This document shows positions 22,667 through 36,715 of a stretch of DNA of 64,000 nucleotides, one piece after another (position 1 is the first letter of the stretch; every line of letters begins with the position of its first letter). Made by a program: the position numbers and the translations under genes. The DNA comes from Hyaloscypha bicolor E (lineage: Eukaryota > Ascomycota > Leotiomycetes > Helotiales > Hyaloscyphaceae), in contig NW_020194693.1 in assembly GCF_002865645.1 (NCBI RefSeq), positions 248,001 to 312,000 of the forward strand. Direction: 5' to 3'. Below the pieces are notes generated by a model that worked only from the letters and a program-made list of their open reading frames with translations, was not told the origin of the DNA and did not search any database.

Positions 22667-25600
22667 TCGACTCGACACCAAAAACCCACCCCTCCGCTCT
22701 ACGTAATCGATATTTAATGCCATGACCTGAGTGCCAGTGCCGGGCTGCTCTCTAACATATCGAATGTCACAAAATCCTCTACTTCGACCCGCAACTGTCT
22801 TACTACAAACACGCTCGGATACACCATGCTACAGCCCCACTGGTGTACATGTGCGCTTTCGTCCACCTTTTCATTCAATCCTGGATGAGCCTATTCTGCA
22901 TATTTGATGATGGTGGGAAGGTGTGACGATCATAGATTTTTCCTTTCTGTCTTGGAACGGTGTTGCGAGCATCTCTGGGTGGTAATCAAGTGTATTGGGC
23001 CCAGAGCAATGGTCTGTGGTATGAGAGGGGACGAATCTGTATTATAGTGGCTTTTGTGCGGGCAGGCAGGTTAGGCATGAAATGCTGCTGTAGATACCTG
23101 ATGGTGTACAAAAGAAAGGATATGTTGCATGAATATTTGGTCTGCTTGTGCTTCTGCAATTATCTAGTGATTTGGTTGAAGCCTGAACGACTGCCCGGGC
23201 CTTCTCTCTTTCTAAGCTTCCCGCCTGCGTTTTCCTGTGCTCTGCACGAGGACGTCAACGTCAAATCAGGAAAACTGCTCCATCTTCGGAGTAATTTCTA
23301 ATGCTTTGAAAGTGGAAGAGTCAATCATCCAGTCCGTCAATACTTTTTTAAATTACACTCGTAGTCAAATTTGTGCAACATAATCCTCCAACTATACCTC
23401 ACGGCTTTAGCCTTGCCCCGAATGTTGAGGAGAGAAATTCTTGCTTGGTTTTTCGGGGAGGGGGGGGGTTTGCAGTTAGATTTCTTGTTGAGGAAGCAAG
23501 ATAGGACTGGCTTTCCCGTTTTATGAGGAGTACTTCCATCTCGGGTGTTTATCATCTCAAATAAGAAGAATCTGATAACTTTTTCCTCGTCGTCAAGCTG
23601 CTGACGCTGGCATCATTAAATCCACTCCAATCAACTCACTACACTCCGTCGTCGGCCATGTCCAAGCCGTCGTTTAGGAGGTCCTTGGGGCTTCTTTTCG
23701 TTTACAGTCGAAGTCACTTCAGTCGGTCGTGCATCTCTCTGCATCACCCAACCAAGTGTACGTCACAGCCTTGCTCTGACGGTGTATGTCCATTTCTTCA
23801 AGTATGCCTCCTTATCCCCTTCATCGCCTCAAGACGATGCTGACTCTTAGTGGACCTCTCATCCCACGAATACGAAAACACCAATCTCATGCGCAAAACC
23901 GTGGACCTCCTTCATCGAGGGGGTGAAACCCAATTGCGAGCTATCCCTCCACTTTCTTTCTTATCTTCGGCCGCTTGACCACAACTCCGAAACTACTTTT
24001 CTTTTGGTGGTCTCCTCCCTATCCCCTTTCCATTAAGCGAGGTTGCTTTCACTTGTTGATTTGAATTCAGATCTACCAATTCGATTTTTTCAGGGCTAAG
24101 AGTTACAGAAAACTTGAATCGAGAGAATGGTATGAGTAGACTGCTGTTTCCTTCAATCACGCTCATCTTGCTCGACACAACAGTTCGGCGAGAGCAACAC
24201 GGAACCAGGTTGAACGAACATAGGACGAAGATGTACGGAGCATAGCGAGACTCAAGCGCAAGATGTCAACACAACATTGCTCGAGCCGTAAATTGATATT
24301 CCGTTTGCGTGAAAGCATTATTCATATTTCTCACTTGCAAACTTTCGGTTATCCACTTTCGTAGATCATCTCCAGGCAAAGGTGCCGCGAGAGACCAGAG
24401 AGGAGAAGAGAGTAGAGACTGAAGGACGAGTATCAGTAGTCCCATCACCCCCTTCTATCGCCACTTGAGCGAGAAGAGCCTTTCAACGACCAAGCCAGGA
24501 ATTTCGTCTTCGCTTGACGACCTCCGATCGAAAGGCCGTCCCCAGTCGAGGATCATTACTCGCCCTTCAACCCCCACCCTACCTACAGCTTAGCACTCTC
24601 GAAGGTCCCTCACTGGGACACACAACCCACAGCCCTCTTACTTCCCTGCCCACAAGACTCACCTGCCCTTAGTTCGTCCGCGACCCTCACCCCTCCCGCC
24701 CCGCCAACTGAAGACACAGGAAGGACCCTGACGGACCCTGCACCGTCCTCCCCCTTACCGACCGCATCTCCAACGCCGCGTTCCCATCCACGAGGCCTCC
24801 ACCCCACACGTAGGAATCCCAAAGCGGCGTTCCCTCCCGCACAAGCGCCAGGTACGGACACGTAGCGTGTGCGCTGTGGCTCCCCCCCCATCGGCTTCCG
24901 GATGTGCTGGATGGGGGGTGGGAGGGTGTTGGAAAAAAAAAAGGGTTTGGAGACGAATTGAATGGGGAAGAGAGTGTGTGGGGAGAGGAAAGGGTCGTCA
25001 CGTTTGGGATTAGATCGGGATTGGTGATTGCATGCGTGGGGGTCCATGGCTCTGGAAGATATATGGGACCCAGCGATTGAACTTTATCTGGGAGGTTTGG
25101 TTATTTGGCCGGATAATCTCCCTTTTTAATCTTTTTCCAGATATTTCATTGGCTACGAGTAAGAGCGGAGAATACATTCCGGCGGGGTAGAGGTTTTATA
25201 GAGCTTGTTTTTAGGCATGTTCGTTGTTGATGAACCATCTGCGCAGATGCGGGAGATTTGTATTTTCTATGCACGTGACCATCACAATTCTCCTTTTACA
25301 TTTTTTTGGATTCGAGAGGAGCAGGGCTGAAATGAGGGATTTGGAATAGGATACGTTTGCACGTGTCAGCGAATTGTATTCAATCAGGTATATAAATAGG
25401 CGGCGTGCAGTTGCATCTGCAAGAACCCGCGGCAGCCTTAGGGTTGGTCTTGAGTCATGAGAGAGAAAAGCAATGAGCATCAACCACATCTCGTTCATGT
25501 GTTGGATCTATCCATTGATATTATTCCGAGATCCCTTCCCTTGACGAAACATGGAAAATAGATGAAGGGATATGCAGGCGGGGGGGAGGGAAGATCCCGT

Positions 25601-28600
25601 TCAATTTTGATGAGGGAGATGTTTCGATTTAACACTTTCGTTGAAATGTTATTTTATGTGGGTCGGATAAGCTGTCGGTTGAGATGGGGGAGTGGAGGCA
25701 TGGCATGTAGATCTGGATATGCATGGTGAATGCAAGTCGCTGGATAGGGAGCGATACAGCCGGGAGCAGGCGAGAGCAGGGCGTTTTCCCGGATGCGAAG
25801 TCTTTTTATTGAGTTGGTGATTGGTTGTGTGGAATAGGGGACGGCGGTTGCAAGGGGAGGAAAGACAGGGCGATGGTGAGGGGAGCGAGGAGAGCAGGCG
25901 AGGAAAGAGAGGGTGTGTGGGTGGCGAAACGAGGAATGTTGATGTTGTTGAGGCCGACCGAGGGCGTTGATCCGGGCGAGCTTGACGAAGCAGCGTGGCG
26001 GAAAATAGAGACTGCATATATATCTGTCGTGCGCATCACGCACTTGGCATCATCCCGCCAATTGGGTTTCTGGTTTTGTGGAATTGTGAGATGGGAGAGG
26101 TGGTGTCCTTCAGATCGTGGAGCAGGGCTTGGTGTTGTCGGTTCTTGAACTGGGGAGGTGGGCTCGGTGGGGTAGCAATCGGCACCCTGCCAGACCAAGC
26201 ATGAAGCCATTTTTACCCCTCATTTGAGGTGACAAGGTTCCACACGTTGCCATTGGCCTCCGGAGAGCCAGAGCTTGGGTGCGAGTAAGAGCCAGCGTTC
26301 TGCAGTATGTCGTCACGATGGGATTAATCGCGCGTATAGACGATGATGGGCATTTGGAGTTGGAAAAGAGCTGGCTGGGAACCCGGATTGGCCGGGAGCT
26401 TGACCCAGTTGTGCGCCTCGTGGTTGGGAAGCAAAGTTCAGATAAGATCGAGATGTTGGCGAGATGGCGAGACGGCGGGAGGATGAGCTGAATGACATGC
26501 TTGAGGTGATGCCAGCTGCTGTGCCATCAGAGGTTGTGAACAGACAGGATGGCAGGAGCTTTTTATCATCCTTTGCCTCGGATGCAGGCATGCTCTGCTG
26601 CAGGCCCGTAACGTGGGCTGATGAGTCTGAACTGCAGCTTGAGCTTTGTTCCTGTAGCTTGCCTGCGAGCCCTAGATGCCCGTGCTAGATTTCCAGATTC
26701 CGGCAAACCTTGAGTGGCTGCAATCGGGGCTCATGGCGTTCCACTGCAGTTCGTCAGTTAGCACAAGATTGAGGCCTCTTGCATCTGCGTCTGCTGTACA
26801 AGGTCAGGGCAACCTGCTTCCTCGAGGCGTGACGAACGGTGCGCTTTGCTTGGTTCCAGCAGATCCCATCGGAGAAGTGTCTCACGTCCCGACTTCGGGC
26901 TCCTTTGGTGTTCCGCGGCTCTTTCCTGTCGGGTCTGGATCTGGAGGGATCTGGATCCTCAAACCGATATTCAGGATCTCGCCGCGAAGCTGTGCTACAG
27001 GTACAGGGGAATCGCCTGAGGAGTGGGTGTGTGGCCTTTGCTCCCTCGCCGTTTAAAGTTCCTGTCGGGGAAATTGTTCTTCTTCTGGGCCCCGGCGTCT
27101 GCAACGATTCGTGCTGGTGAACTTGTGAAGGCATTTCGGGAGGCTCCAGACAAGGGGAACGGTCACGAGCTCATTCTGCAGCGCTAAATGTGTGTGGAGG
27201 GTGGATCGAAATGGATCTGCGAGTGGAGAGCCGAGCAGCCCAGCGTTGACTTGCCCGCGGGCCACCATCTCCTTTCGAGGCTTCACCCAGCTCTTTCTTC
27301 AACCCTGCATCACGGCTTGCTGGTGGCTGAACCCGTCATGTCAGCGTTTGAGGCAATGCCAGAACCTCCATGTCATCGTCGGCGCCAGGTTGCACGGCAA
27401 TAAGCTCACCCCGTGACTGCTTGAGCCGAAGATGGGAAAAGGGGGGTTGTGGTTGGCTGAGTGGCAGACGCAAGAAATCTTTCCAGCTCAAGATGGAACG
27501 GGCGCGTTGGCCCTTGGCTTGCGTTGGAGATTCCCATGCTGCTGGTATGCAAACCCATTGGCCGGTCCGGCGTGTTGTGTTGTGTTGTGTTCCGTTCCGC
27601 TTCGCACATGAAGCTCCAAAGACCAAAGAGCATCTGTTCCGGCTGGGAATGGACGGCGCGGCTTTCACACGTCTGTGCTTGATCACCAGAGCAAACCTGG
27701 ACGATGAGACAGCCCAGCTGCGGCGCTTGGCGAGCAGGGGCAGTCAGAGCAGAGCAGAGCAAGAGCAGCCAACGCAGGAGCTGGTGGAGCTGGCGGAGTA
27801 GAGTTTACGAAGCACGGAGTATGGACTGGTCCCACTCCCCAGGCCGCCCGTCCACCCTACCCATCCTACCCACCCTCGCGTCATTATTAATAACTCGGCG
27901 TATGATTCGTATCCGACAGCTCGAATCGCCAGAATGATGGCCTGCATGGCCAGCGCGGCGGACCCGGACCTCTCGACCTGGTCCGTGCCTGCACAAGACA
28001 AGCACCAGCCTGGAAGAGCTACTGTACTGTATCGGTAAACGGATCCACCGTCCACGAGCCTGTCCAAGATTTCAACCCGAGTGGTGAGCCGATGGCAGGC
28101 AACCCGCGAGGCAAGACCCCCATCCCTCGAACCCGGAGCTTCACATAGGTACGAGGCTGCGGCTGCGGCGGCGGCGACGAATTGGCCTGTGCTCGGGACC
28201 GATCGTCACATCGTGAGCCTCCTCTTCACAGTCTTCAGGTCTTCAGGGGCCTCGCTGCGAAAACGGCCTACTTCACCTTCCTCCTGGGTCGAGGCGACGT
28301 CGTGGCTCACGGGAGAGATCTCGATGTCTCAGACTATTGACTCGAGGCTCGCGACTCGCGACTCGCGACTCTCGGGCAGATGCCAGAAAGGGCTCTGGCA
28401 ACTGCCAGCAACCAGGTACGCATGAGAGGAGGCACAGCAGCTCGCGATGCTGTAGAGCAGCTTTGATTGCGCGCCACGCGTGTAACAGCAACAGGAACCC
28501 GGCCGTTGAGTTCTTATTAGTACCGGCGAGTGGCCAGCGAGAGGTGCAGCTTGGATGCAATGGGATTTGCTGAGCGACCTCACACAGCTCCTGTACCGTC

Positions 28601-28900
28601 TGCAGAGGGGTGATATCTTGCTCTGGGTCAGCCTAAACTGCAGAGCGTGAGGATACAAAGCTTCCAGACTGCCCTGTCCCGAGTACCAAGTGCGCCATCC
28701 GAGGAGCAACAACACGGCATTGTGATCTGGTTCCAGCAACATCTCGATCCCTCCGGTACACTGATGTAACGCAACATGCTGGATGTATTGGTACAGATGT
28801 TGTACTCGACAGCTTATACTTGCCCTGCCCAACTGTCCCGTACCTGAGTCTCTTTTTGTTGCTTCAAACGCAGGAGGTCCTAGATGCGGAAATCAGCTTC

Positions 28901-28963
28901 AGCTCTTGCAGCTCTTGCAGCTCTTGCAGCTCTTGCAGCTCTTGCAGCTCCAGCAGCTCCAGC
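28901..28963 (+). repeat. 9-bp minisatellite AGCTCTTGC
   Basis: Five exact tandem copies of AGCTCTTGC (28901-28945), followed by two variant copies AGCTCCAGC. Being a multiple of three, it gives repeat peptides in every frame, which inflates open frames here. It lies in the gene-poor region. Confidence 0.9.
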
Positions 28964-30184
28964 AACCTAGCAGTTCCAATTGAATTTGAATTATTCCAGG
29001 GCGATTGCTCAGCGCAGCTTCTGTGATACGCTTATGCATTTGTGACTGCATTGGGACATGGATGATGCAGTGTTGGCATATCATGACTGCCATACCTCTG
29101 GAAGGCGCGTGCTTGCCAGCATCAGAGGTCCCATGATCGCAGACTCCCACTATGTTTTGCTCCGCCGCGAGGGCAAAGGCAGAAGCTGTGCATGGTGAGG
29201 CAGAGGAAGGGAGCAGTCTAGAAGGACTCACATCATCATTGTTGACTAGAGCGACACAGCGGTCTTGCAGTGAGAGTGCATGTCATGCGTGAAACAAAGG
29301 AAGGAGGAGTGGGTAGACAGCAGACAGCTAGTTGTAGAAGAATTGTGACCGTCGCCATCGCCATCTCTTGTCTTGCTTTCTAGAATATTTCCTGCTGCTG
29401 CTGCTGCTGCTCCTGCTCCCCAGTCTCCTTTGACCGAAACGTTTTTTCCGGCGCTGCTGCCCCTCCTCCAGGTCAGAGTGCATTTGTCAATAAGCCAGCC
29501 AGCCAGCCAGCCAACCAACCATTGCCCGTCGCAGCCCTCCGCAGCCAATTCAATCCGACTGTTTGGGGCAGGAAGCCATTGCCGGCACCAGCCAGCAAAA
29601 CCTAAAAAGCTTCCCTGGCCGTTGCGGTAGATACACGCTTCACTCACTGCCTTTGTCAGTTCACCCTCGATTGTTTTGTCTCCACGCCCACTCCCATTCC
29701 CACACCTCTGCCCTCCGTCCTGACTGGTCTCGCTTTCTCCTTCTCCTTTCTCCTTTCTCCCTGACGAGCTGCTCTTCATTGTCGTCACTCCGGCTGTTCT
29801 GCTCTGCTCTGCTCTTGTCGCCTCCGCCACAGCAGACGCCGAAACACAGTTGCGAGCCAGTGCTGGTCGCCGTCTGGTTGCCGTCTGGTTGTACCCCTGT
29901 CTGCGCCTGCAACCCGCAAGAGGATCCTTTCCTCGCTCATGATCCCCTGCCTTGCCTCTGCTGCAGGATGAGCAGCGCAACGTCAGTCTCCCAACGCTAA
30001 CTCCAAGAAGCGACCAGAGCCCGCCCACAAGCCAGTGCCCATCATTTGCAGGCCCATCTCATGGGCTCGTGAATGATCAAGATACCACTGCCTACAAGCC
30101 TGCAAACCCGCAGCCCACCTGCCTCGAAGTCCCTACGGCTCCTCTCTCGCCTGCCGAACGCCTACAGACCAGACAACTACAGCT

Positions 30185-30240
30185 GCACCTACACCTACCT
30201 ACACCTGCACATACACCTTTTCCTACACCTACACCTACTC
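30185..30240 (+). repeat. Degenerate CCTACA repeats in GSK3 leader
   Basis: Repeated ACCTAC/CCTACACC units broken by short insertions, 740-790 bases before the GSK3 start. They are not telomeric (no TTAGGG/CCCTAA units). They belong to the pyrimidine-rich upstream region. Confidence 0.6.
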
Positions 30241-30974
30241 CAACAGCCAGCACTCCTCTGCTACGAAACGCTACACCTACACGTACACAACACGCCCTGC
30301 ACGCCTGCAATACAGCCCCCTCCACTGCCCGTTCTGCATCCCCTCAACGCCGCTCGTTGCCTCTACGGCCCACCACAGCTAGACGCAGGCTCTGTCGGTA
30401 CGCTTGAGGCCAGTGACCCAGGGCCAAACGGTCGTCCAGCTGTCCAACCATCAGCGCCCATTGCCCCCCCCAGTCCCAGTCCCAGTCCTGCTTAGTTCCC
30501 AACTGCTCAATCTCAAAATTCGAGCGCGTGAGCATAGCCAGTCTTTCGGGCCAAGGAACTTGCACTTTACCTAAACCACTCATTGCTCTGACCTTACTTC
30601 ATCAAACGACACCTCCACACTCCAACCGCACACCAACATCAACATCGAAGCGTCGTGCTCGCTCGCCTCGACCGTCAACATTCCAGCGCTGCCGCAGAAC
30701 CTTCGACTCCACGACCACTCAGCCGGCCACTCCTCAGCCTCCCGTCTCACTTTGGACCGCAAAAGCAAACACACGGTGAATCGGATCTTGGTGGGCTTGC
30801 CATCACGTTACTGCAGTTATTCACAACTGATCGCAGACTCGCTGTCCCTCGTTCCTCAACTTTTGACCCAATTGCCCATCACGGACTTCACGAACACACC
30901 AACACCTCCCCTTACAACTCTCCTTGTCTCTAGCCCTCCGCATTCGCGATAGCCAGGGTGTTTTGGACCTCAAG

Positions 30975-32421
30975 ATGTCGCAAAATCGGCCTGCAGCCTT
31001 CTCGAGTCTGAGGATGGGAGGTAAGACACCCGGTCAGGGTCTGCGTACCTGCCACAGATGCTAACCCCTCACCAGAGGTGATCCGCGAGAAGGTCCAAGA
31101 CGGTGTTACAGGAGAGACTCGAGACATGCAATACACGCAATGTAAGATCGTTGGCAACGGAAGCTTCGGTGTTGTCTTTCAGACGAAGCTCTCACCTTCG
31201 GGTGAGGATGCCGCCATCAAGCGTGTTTTGCAGGACAAGAGATTCAAAGTGCGCAAAGGACTTGCCTTCATAGATCGGCCATCGCTGACTGGATTTAGAA
31301 TCGTGAGCTGCAGATTATGCGCATCGTCCGACACCCAAATATCGTCGAGCTGAAAGCCTTTTACTACTCGAATGGTGAACGAGTGCGTGCCCCACTATCA
31401 ATTCATAAGAAACATTCACTAATGAGGCTGTGGCAGAAGGATGAAGTCTACCTCAACCTCGTACAAGAGTACGTCCCTGAGACCGTCTACCGGGCATCGA
31501 GATATTTCAACAAGATGAAGACGACTATGCCCATTCTCGAAGTCAAACTATACATCTACCAACTCTTCCGTGCCCTCGCATATATCCACTCCCAAGGCAT
31601 CTGCCATCGCGACATCAAGCCACAAAATCTTCTGTTGGATCCCAGCACTGGCGTTCTGAAGCTCTGCGATTTCGGAAGCGCAAAGATATTGGTAGAAAAT
31701 GAGCCAAACGTCTCGTATATCTGTTCCCGTTACTACAGAGCCCCCGAGCTGATTTTCGGCGCCACCAATTATACAACAAAGATCGGTTAGCTTCCCCGCC
31801 GTCGAGGATTTCCTTGTGTATCTACTAATTCTAAGACAGATGTCTGGTCAACTGGCTGCGTCATGGCTGAGTTGATGCTTGGTCAACCTCTGTTCCCTGG
31901 AGAGTCTGGTATCGATCAACTGGTAGAGATTATCAAGGTTCTGGGTACGCCCACGAGAGACCAAATTCGTACCATGAACCCGAACTACATGGAGCACAAA
32001 TTCCCGCAGATCAAGCCTCACCCGTTCAACAAGGTCTTCCGCAAGGCTGACACGAACGCCATTGAGTTGATTTCGTGCCTCCTCGAGTACACTCCCACGG
32101 AGAGATTGTCGGCCATTGATGCTATGGTTCACCCATTCTTTGATGAGCTGCGAGACCCATCGACCAGATTTCCTGATTCGCGTCATCCAAATGGTCCAGT
32201 CAAGGATCTGCCCACACTCTTTGATTTCTCTCGCCATGGTAAGTTCGCTTTCGAAAATCGCATATTTACTAAACTGACATTTGCCAGAACTCTCGATCGC
32301 CCCCCAACTCAACCACCGCTTGGTTCCACAGCACATGCGAGCCTCGCTGGGGTCCAGAGGTCTGGATATCGACAACTTTACGCCAATGACGAAGGACGAG
32401 ATGATGGCGCGGTTAGACTGA
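30975..32421 (+). CDS. gsk3: GSK3-family serine/threonine kinase
   Basis: Glycogen synthase kinase 3 orthologue, a CMGC kinase acting in growth, stress response and development in fungi. Exons 30975-31020, 31076-31248, 31299-31382, 31437-31785, 31840-32238 and 32288-32421 join in frame to 394 residues. Motifs: glycine loop GNGSFGVV (42-49), catalytic Lys64 in [14 protein letters not shown] with Asp160, DFGSAK, and the activation segment [13 protein letters not shown]. Tyr195 there corresponds to Tyr216 of human GSK3-beta. The CMGC insert and the segment [20 protein letters not shown] are intact. The N terminus is short, without the Ser9 regulatory motif of animal GSK3. The long pyrimidine-rich upstream region hints at complex control. 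Confidence 0.97.
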
Positions 32422-33596
32422 AGCTGTTTACGCAAGATGAATGACGAATAAATGCTTTCCTGTCGCTCGACAAATAACTCTACGAGGAGTTGTTTTTGAG
32501 CTTCTCGCATCGGAAACCACCTCATCATATACATGGCCCTGGTCTACACATTTGCGGACCGGAATTGATTGTGGAAGTACGGAAAGCTAGGGCGAGACTT
32601 GCGGGATATGACCGTTATGCGTTACTGGTTTAGAAGAATAACCGCAAGATGGAATTTTCGTTCACACGAGTTTTCAGTTCAGCAACGGCATTCCTCAGTC
32701 TCTCATGGCGGAATATCTGTGGATAGGACTCGATCACTTCGCCATGGAGGTTTCGAGAACTCTTCCCTTCAACCACACTTTGTTTTAGATTTTTTTTTTT
32801 TTGCATGACGGAATGGACCTTTGCTTTCGATTCTTCTTGTCCCACTATTTGGCGCGCCCCTTTCAGTAGCGAGCGGACTGGGTGGCTGGACTTCCTCTTT
32901 TCTCTCCTCTCTACATCCCAAAGATTCGGGCGTACTTTGTTACATTTGACACGACACGCTTGTGTTCAATGATTGCATCATGGAATGGGTTAATATTCCA
33001 TCGAATGGGTTATTGGGGGTGGGCTATCAAACGCAATCGCCTGGGCAAATGGGGGCACGGTCAAAAGATTCCTTTTCGTTTTCTTTTTCTGAGTTTGTGG
33101 TCCACCTGAACAGGACCATTAGTGGCTATCAAAAGGGGTTGGCTGGCTTTGAGATCAACAGAAAGATTTTCCATACTTGAGATTGAGACTCAAAAATTGA
33201 CACTTCCCTCATTTGAGATGAGTTTTCTAACTTGTGGTGTGAAATGTCTGGTGATGGGTGACTTCTGATTCTTTAATAAGCAGGGAAATCATCTACAACC
33301 CAATGGAACTGATTTCCCTCGCTTTGGCCCACATATCAAAATTCCGTCATAATTCGTCCAGTAACAACCAACACTTGACAGTTGACAGCACCAAAAACTC
33401 TCTGCTTGAAATAGAAACATTCCTGACATCTTCAGCAACCCCTGCCAAAAACCGCTTACGTCACCTGTCCCCTGTCAAAATTGCAGCCTCGCAATTCTGG
33501 CGCCAAGCCCAGACGCGCATCGACACCTCGACAATTTAGAACTTCCTCCGAGGCCGAAGACACCACGTCCAACTCCACAACAAACCCTCCCGGACG
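32422..33596. other. Intergenic region between GSK3 and CBP80
   Basis: 1.2 kb with a poly-T tract at about 32790-32803. The final 200 bases form the leader of the cap-binding gene. No gene is seen. Confidence 0.5.
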
Positions 33597-36292
33597 ATGG
33601 CGGACTATGATAACAGACCACGGGGAGGCAGAGGCGGGTATGGGAATAATAGGAAGCGGCGGTATCGAGGTGTGTTTTGTTTACTTGCTTTCCCTTCTTT
33701 CCCAGCCCTACTTTCGTCCATCCTTGAGATAGCTGGCTGGCTGGCTTCATTGAGGGTGGAGGTGGAGGATGGAAAGAAACACACAAAAGGAGAAATGAAG
33801 CTGATTGTATTGCGCCAAAAGATGAAGACGACTACGACCGCCGACCCCAACGGCGCCGCTACGAAGAGCCCCTCTCCTCCAAGATCCGCAAGCAGTTCCT
33901 CTCGCTGGCCGAATCGCCGCTCAAGCGCGTCGAGGACGAGATCCACTTCCTCGCCAAGACGATCGTCGATAATTGGGAGGAGGCGGAGGTCAAGGAGGGG
34001 TTCTTTGAGGTGGTGGAGTGCATGGTGAGGGAGCAGAGCTTCAAGGTGCCGTTCGTGGCTGCGGTGGTGTTGTGCATTAATGGGATGAAAGGGGAGGTGG
34101 TGAGGGAGGTGGTAGAGAGGATGGGGAGCAGGCTGAACGACGGGATTGAGAGGGGTGAGTGGAGGGATGTCAAGTTGTGCCTGAAGTTTTTGGGGGGCTT
34201 GCAGGGCGTTCTGGAGGGAGAGGGGGTGTGGATTGTTTTGCAGGATTTGTTGACGAAGGCGGTGGATTTGCAGACGGAGAATAATGAGGAGGTGAGTTTT
34301 CCGTGTGCTCTTGGGAGATTTGCGGGGAACGAAGCTGATGGGAGTAGACTATTGGTCCCGAGCTGGTCAAGATCATCCTGTTTACGATCCCGTATATCAT
34401 GGCTTCGTCAGCAACCGATAGCCAGGAGAGAGCAACGGGCATGATCGAGAACACGGATATCATTGCCAGCGAGCCGCATGTGTTGCAGGCGCTGGTTGAT
34501 CCGTATCCTGGTAATGGCAAGGAGGAAGCCACGACACCGAGTGGAGTTCTCATGTTACTGCAGAAGCAATTGCAGAATGAAGCTGCTACGGGATGGGAGC
34601 TTGCTTGTCTTCCGAGACCCTGGAGATTCCTGCTCGAGGGATTCGGAGACGAACCCCAGAATCTGGGACCAAAGCATTTTCTTCCTATCATCAACATCCC
34701 TGAAGTCGCCAGCGCTGGCCCGAGACCGCTATTCCCTGAGCTGTACTTCTCGGTTTATGCGAACCAAGATGTTGAGACTGTGCCGCCGACTACGGATATT
34801 GCGTCTTGTCTTTTGAGGGATGCGGTTATTGATACTATCAATATCCTTGATTTCAACAGGACGGCTACTGCGAGATTTCTGATCGATATCGATTGCTATT
34901 TCTCGCCGGGTACTTTTGTTAAGAGGGCTACTCCTTTTGATAGGCTACGGGATATTGAGGGTGATAGGTCGACTTGGAAGCCGGAAGATGTGGCTGTTGA
35001 TGCTGTCTTCTCGCAACTCTTCCAACTTCCTTTCCCGGAGCACAAGTTGGTCTATTACCACTCTGTCCTCACAGAAGCGTGCAAGATTGCTCCAGCAGCC
35101 ATCGCACCCAGTCTCGGAAGAGCAATTCGATACCTCTACCGCAGCGTCGATTCCATGGATCTCGAGCTGAGCTACAGGTTCATGGACTGGTTTGCTCATC
35201 ATTTGAGTAACTTTGGCTTTACGTGGAAGTGGACTGAATGGATTGACGACGTGGAGCTTCCGTCTTTGGATCCGAAGAAGGCTTTTATTCAGGGTTCGCT
35301 GGACAAGGAGATCCGGTTGAGCTTTGCGCAGAGGATTAAGGGGACTTTGCCTGCGCCGTATCAGAAACTCATCACGGAGGAGAAGGAGAAGGATACACCT
35401 GATTTCAAGTACAACAAAGATGGTGAGTCTAGTTTTCAAATTTGCCATGATTCTTGCTAATGGGATGTTAGATACCCCCTTTTCCAAAGAAGGCCAAGAA
35501 ATTCTCGCCCTCCTCCGCAAAAAGTCTCCAGAAGAAGCAATCCAGCCCGTCATCGACAGGATCCACGCCCAAGCCCTCGACATCTCTCTCCCCGACCCCC
35601 TCGTCCTATCCACCGACGCCTACGTGACGGCAATCTGCTACATCGGCTCCAAGTCCCTCTCCCACGTCCTCTCCTGTATCGAGCGCTGCAAAGAGCGCCT
35701 CCTAAGCCTTGGCCCGCAATCCCCTAACGCCCGGAAACAGATCATCGAGTCTGTAATGGAGTACTGGAAGGACCAGCCGGGCATCGGCGTCAATATCGTG
35801 GACAAGCTGCTTAATTACACGATTCTTAGTCCGGCGAGCGTGGTGGAGTGGGCGTTGGGGAAGCAGGGGAAGAGGCTCGGTGAGGCGTTTGTGTATGAGA
35901 TGGTTTCTGCTACTGTTGGTAAAGTCACGGGGAGAGTGAGACAGGTTGTCCGGGCGACGAAAGCGCCTGGCTTGACTTCTGAACAGCGGAAGCTGTTGGA
36001 GGGACCTGCGGAGAGCGAAAGGGGGAGTATGAGGGAGTTGTTCCGCTTGATGGAGGATTTGCTCGTTGGTTGGGCGAGCGGGTCAAAGGATCAGGTGTTA
36101 GAGAGTGGTGATGGGGAGAGCGAGGGCGAGAAGATGGTTCGGCAGTGGGGGGAGCGGTGGTTGAGGGTTTTCAGGCGGAAGTTTGCGGTCGAAGAGGCAT
36201 GGGGTTTGGAGGTGGGGAAGCAGAGGGTTGAGGATGTTGTGGCAGTCCCGGAGGCGAATGGCGGGAATGGAGGGGTTGAGATGGTGGAGTAG
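33597..36292 (+). CDS. Nuclear cap-binding complex large subunit (CBP80)
   Basis: Large subunit of the nuclear cap-binding complex (yeast Sto1/Cbc1, human NCBP1), which with Cbp20 binds the m7G cap and couples it to splicing, export and decay. Exons 33597-33669, 33822-34291, 34348-35422 and 35472-36292 join in frame to 812 residues, near the family length of about 800. An Arg/Gly-rich N terminus is followed by the MIF4G domain (IRKQFLSLAESPLKRVEDEI, then FFEVVECMVREQSFKVPFVA). Two further MIF4G-like helical blocks include the family-typical YRFMDWFAHHLSNFGFTWKW. The first intron (152 nt) ends in AAG rather than CAG/TAG, but only this join restores the frame (RYR-DEDDYDRRP). The gene converges on HSH49. 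Confidence 0.95.
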
Positions 36293-36715
36293 AGGCGATG
36301 CAGTGGAATGGGGAGTGCATATGGGTGGGAGAAGCGAGTAAGATAGATGCGCCAGGAGCGGGCCTTTGTTGTATTATTCTTGTTGACTGTACACTACTCG
36401 GCGCTGCGGCTGCACTCATAAAAGCATTTCCTAATACCTTCATATAACTTCCTTCCTTCACATTTTCTTAGAGATGCTTGCCATCTGGTATCTCTTCATC
36501 CATGCTGTGAAGGTGTTACTTCGAGGGCTTTGGTCCAGACAAGCAAGCAAGCCAACTCACCCGTAAACGAGCCCCTGAACGCCTACAATGCCCAGACGCC
36601 AAGCTTTTCGTTTCCTCCCAATATTCCTGAGCTTGATATCTCTCATCCCGAATCTCTCCTCAACTACCCCTTCCTTTTCTGACACAGAATTCTTCTTGTA
36701 TCCTTGCCTATTCCC

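Larger units (their letters stand above)
22667..30974. other. 8.3-kb gene-poor region with low-complexity tracts
   Basis: No frame shows convincing coding character or a family match. The right part (about 29.3-30.97 kb) is strongly CT- and C-rich on the plus strand and holds simple repeats: CTG runs near 29395, CCAG runs near 29490, degenerate CCTACA units near 30185-30240. Long antisense frames there (for example 29246-30028 minus) are low-complexity mirrors. The most likely content is the promoter and long leader of the GSK3 gene, plus possible noncoding transcripts. I found no transposon or tRNA. Confidence 0.5.

Noticed and set aside
29246..30028. 260-codon open frame on the minus strand
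   Set aside because: It mirrors the CT-rich, repeat-laden leader region of GSK3; the protein is low-complexity with Gly, Ser and Arg runs and no family motif.
30185..30240. Telomere-like repeat
   Set aside because: Units are CCTACA/ACCTAC, not CCCTAA, and are degenerate.
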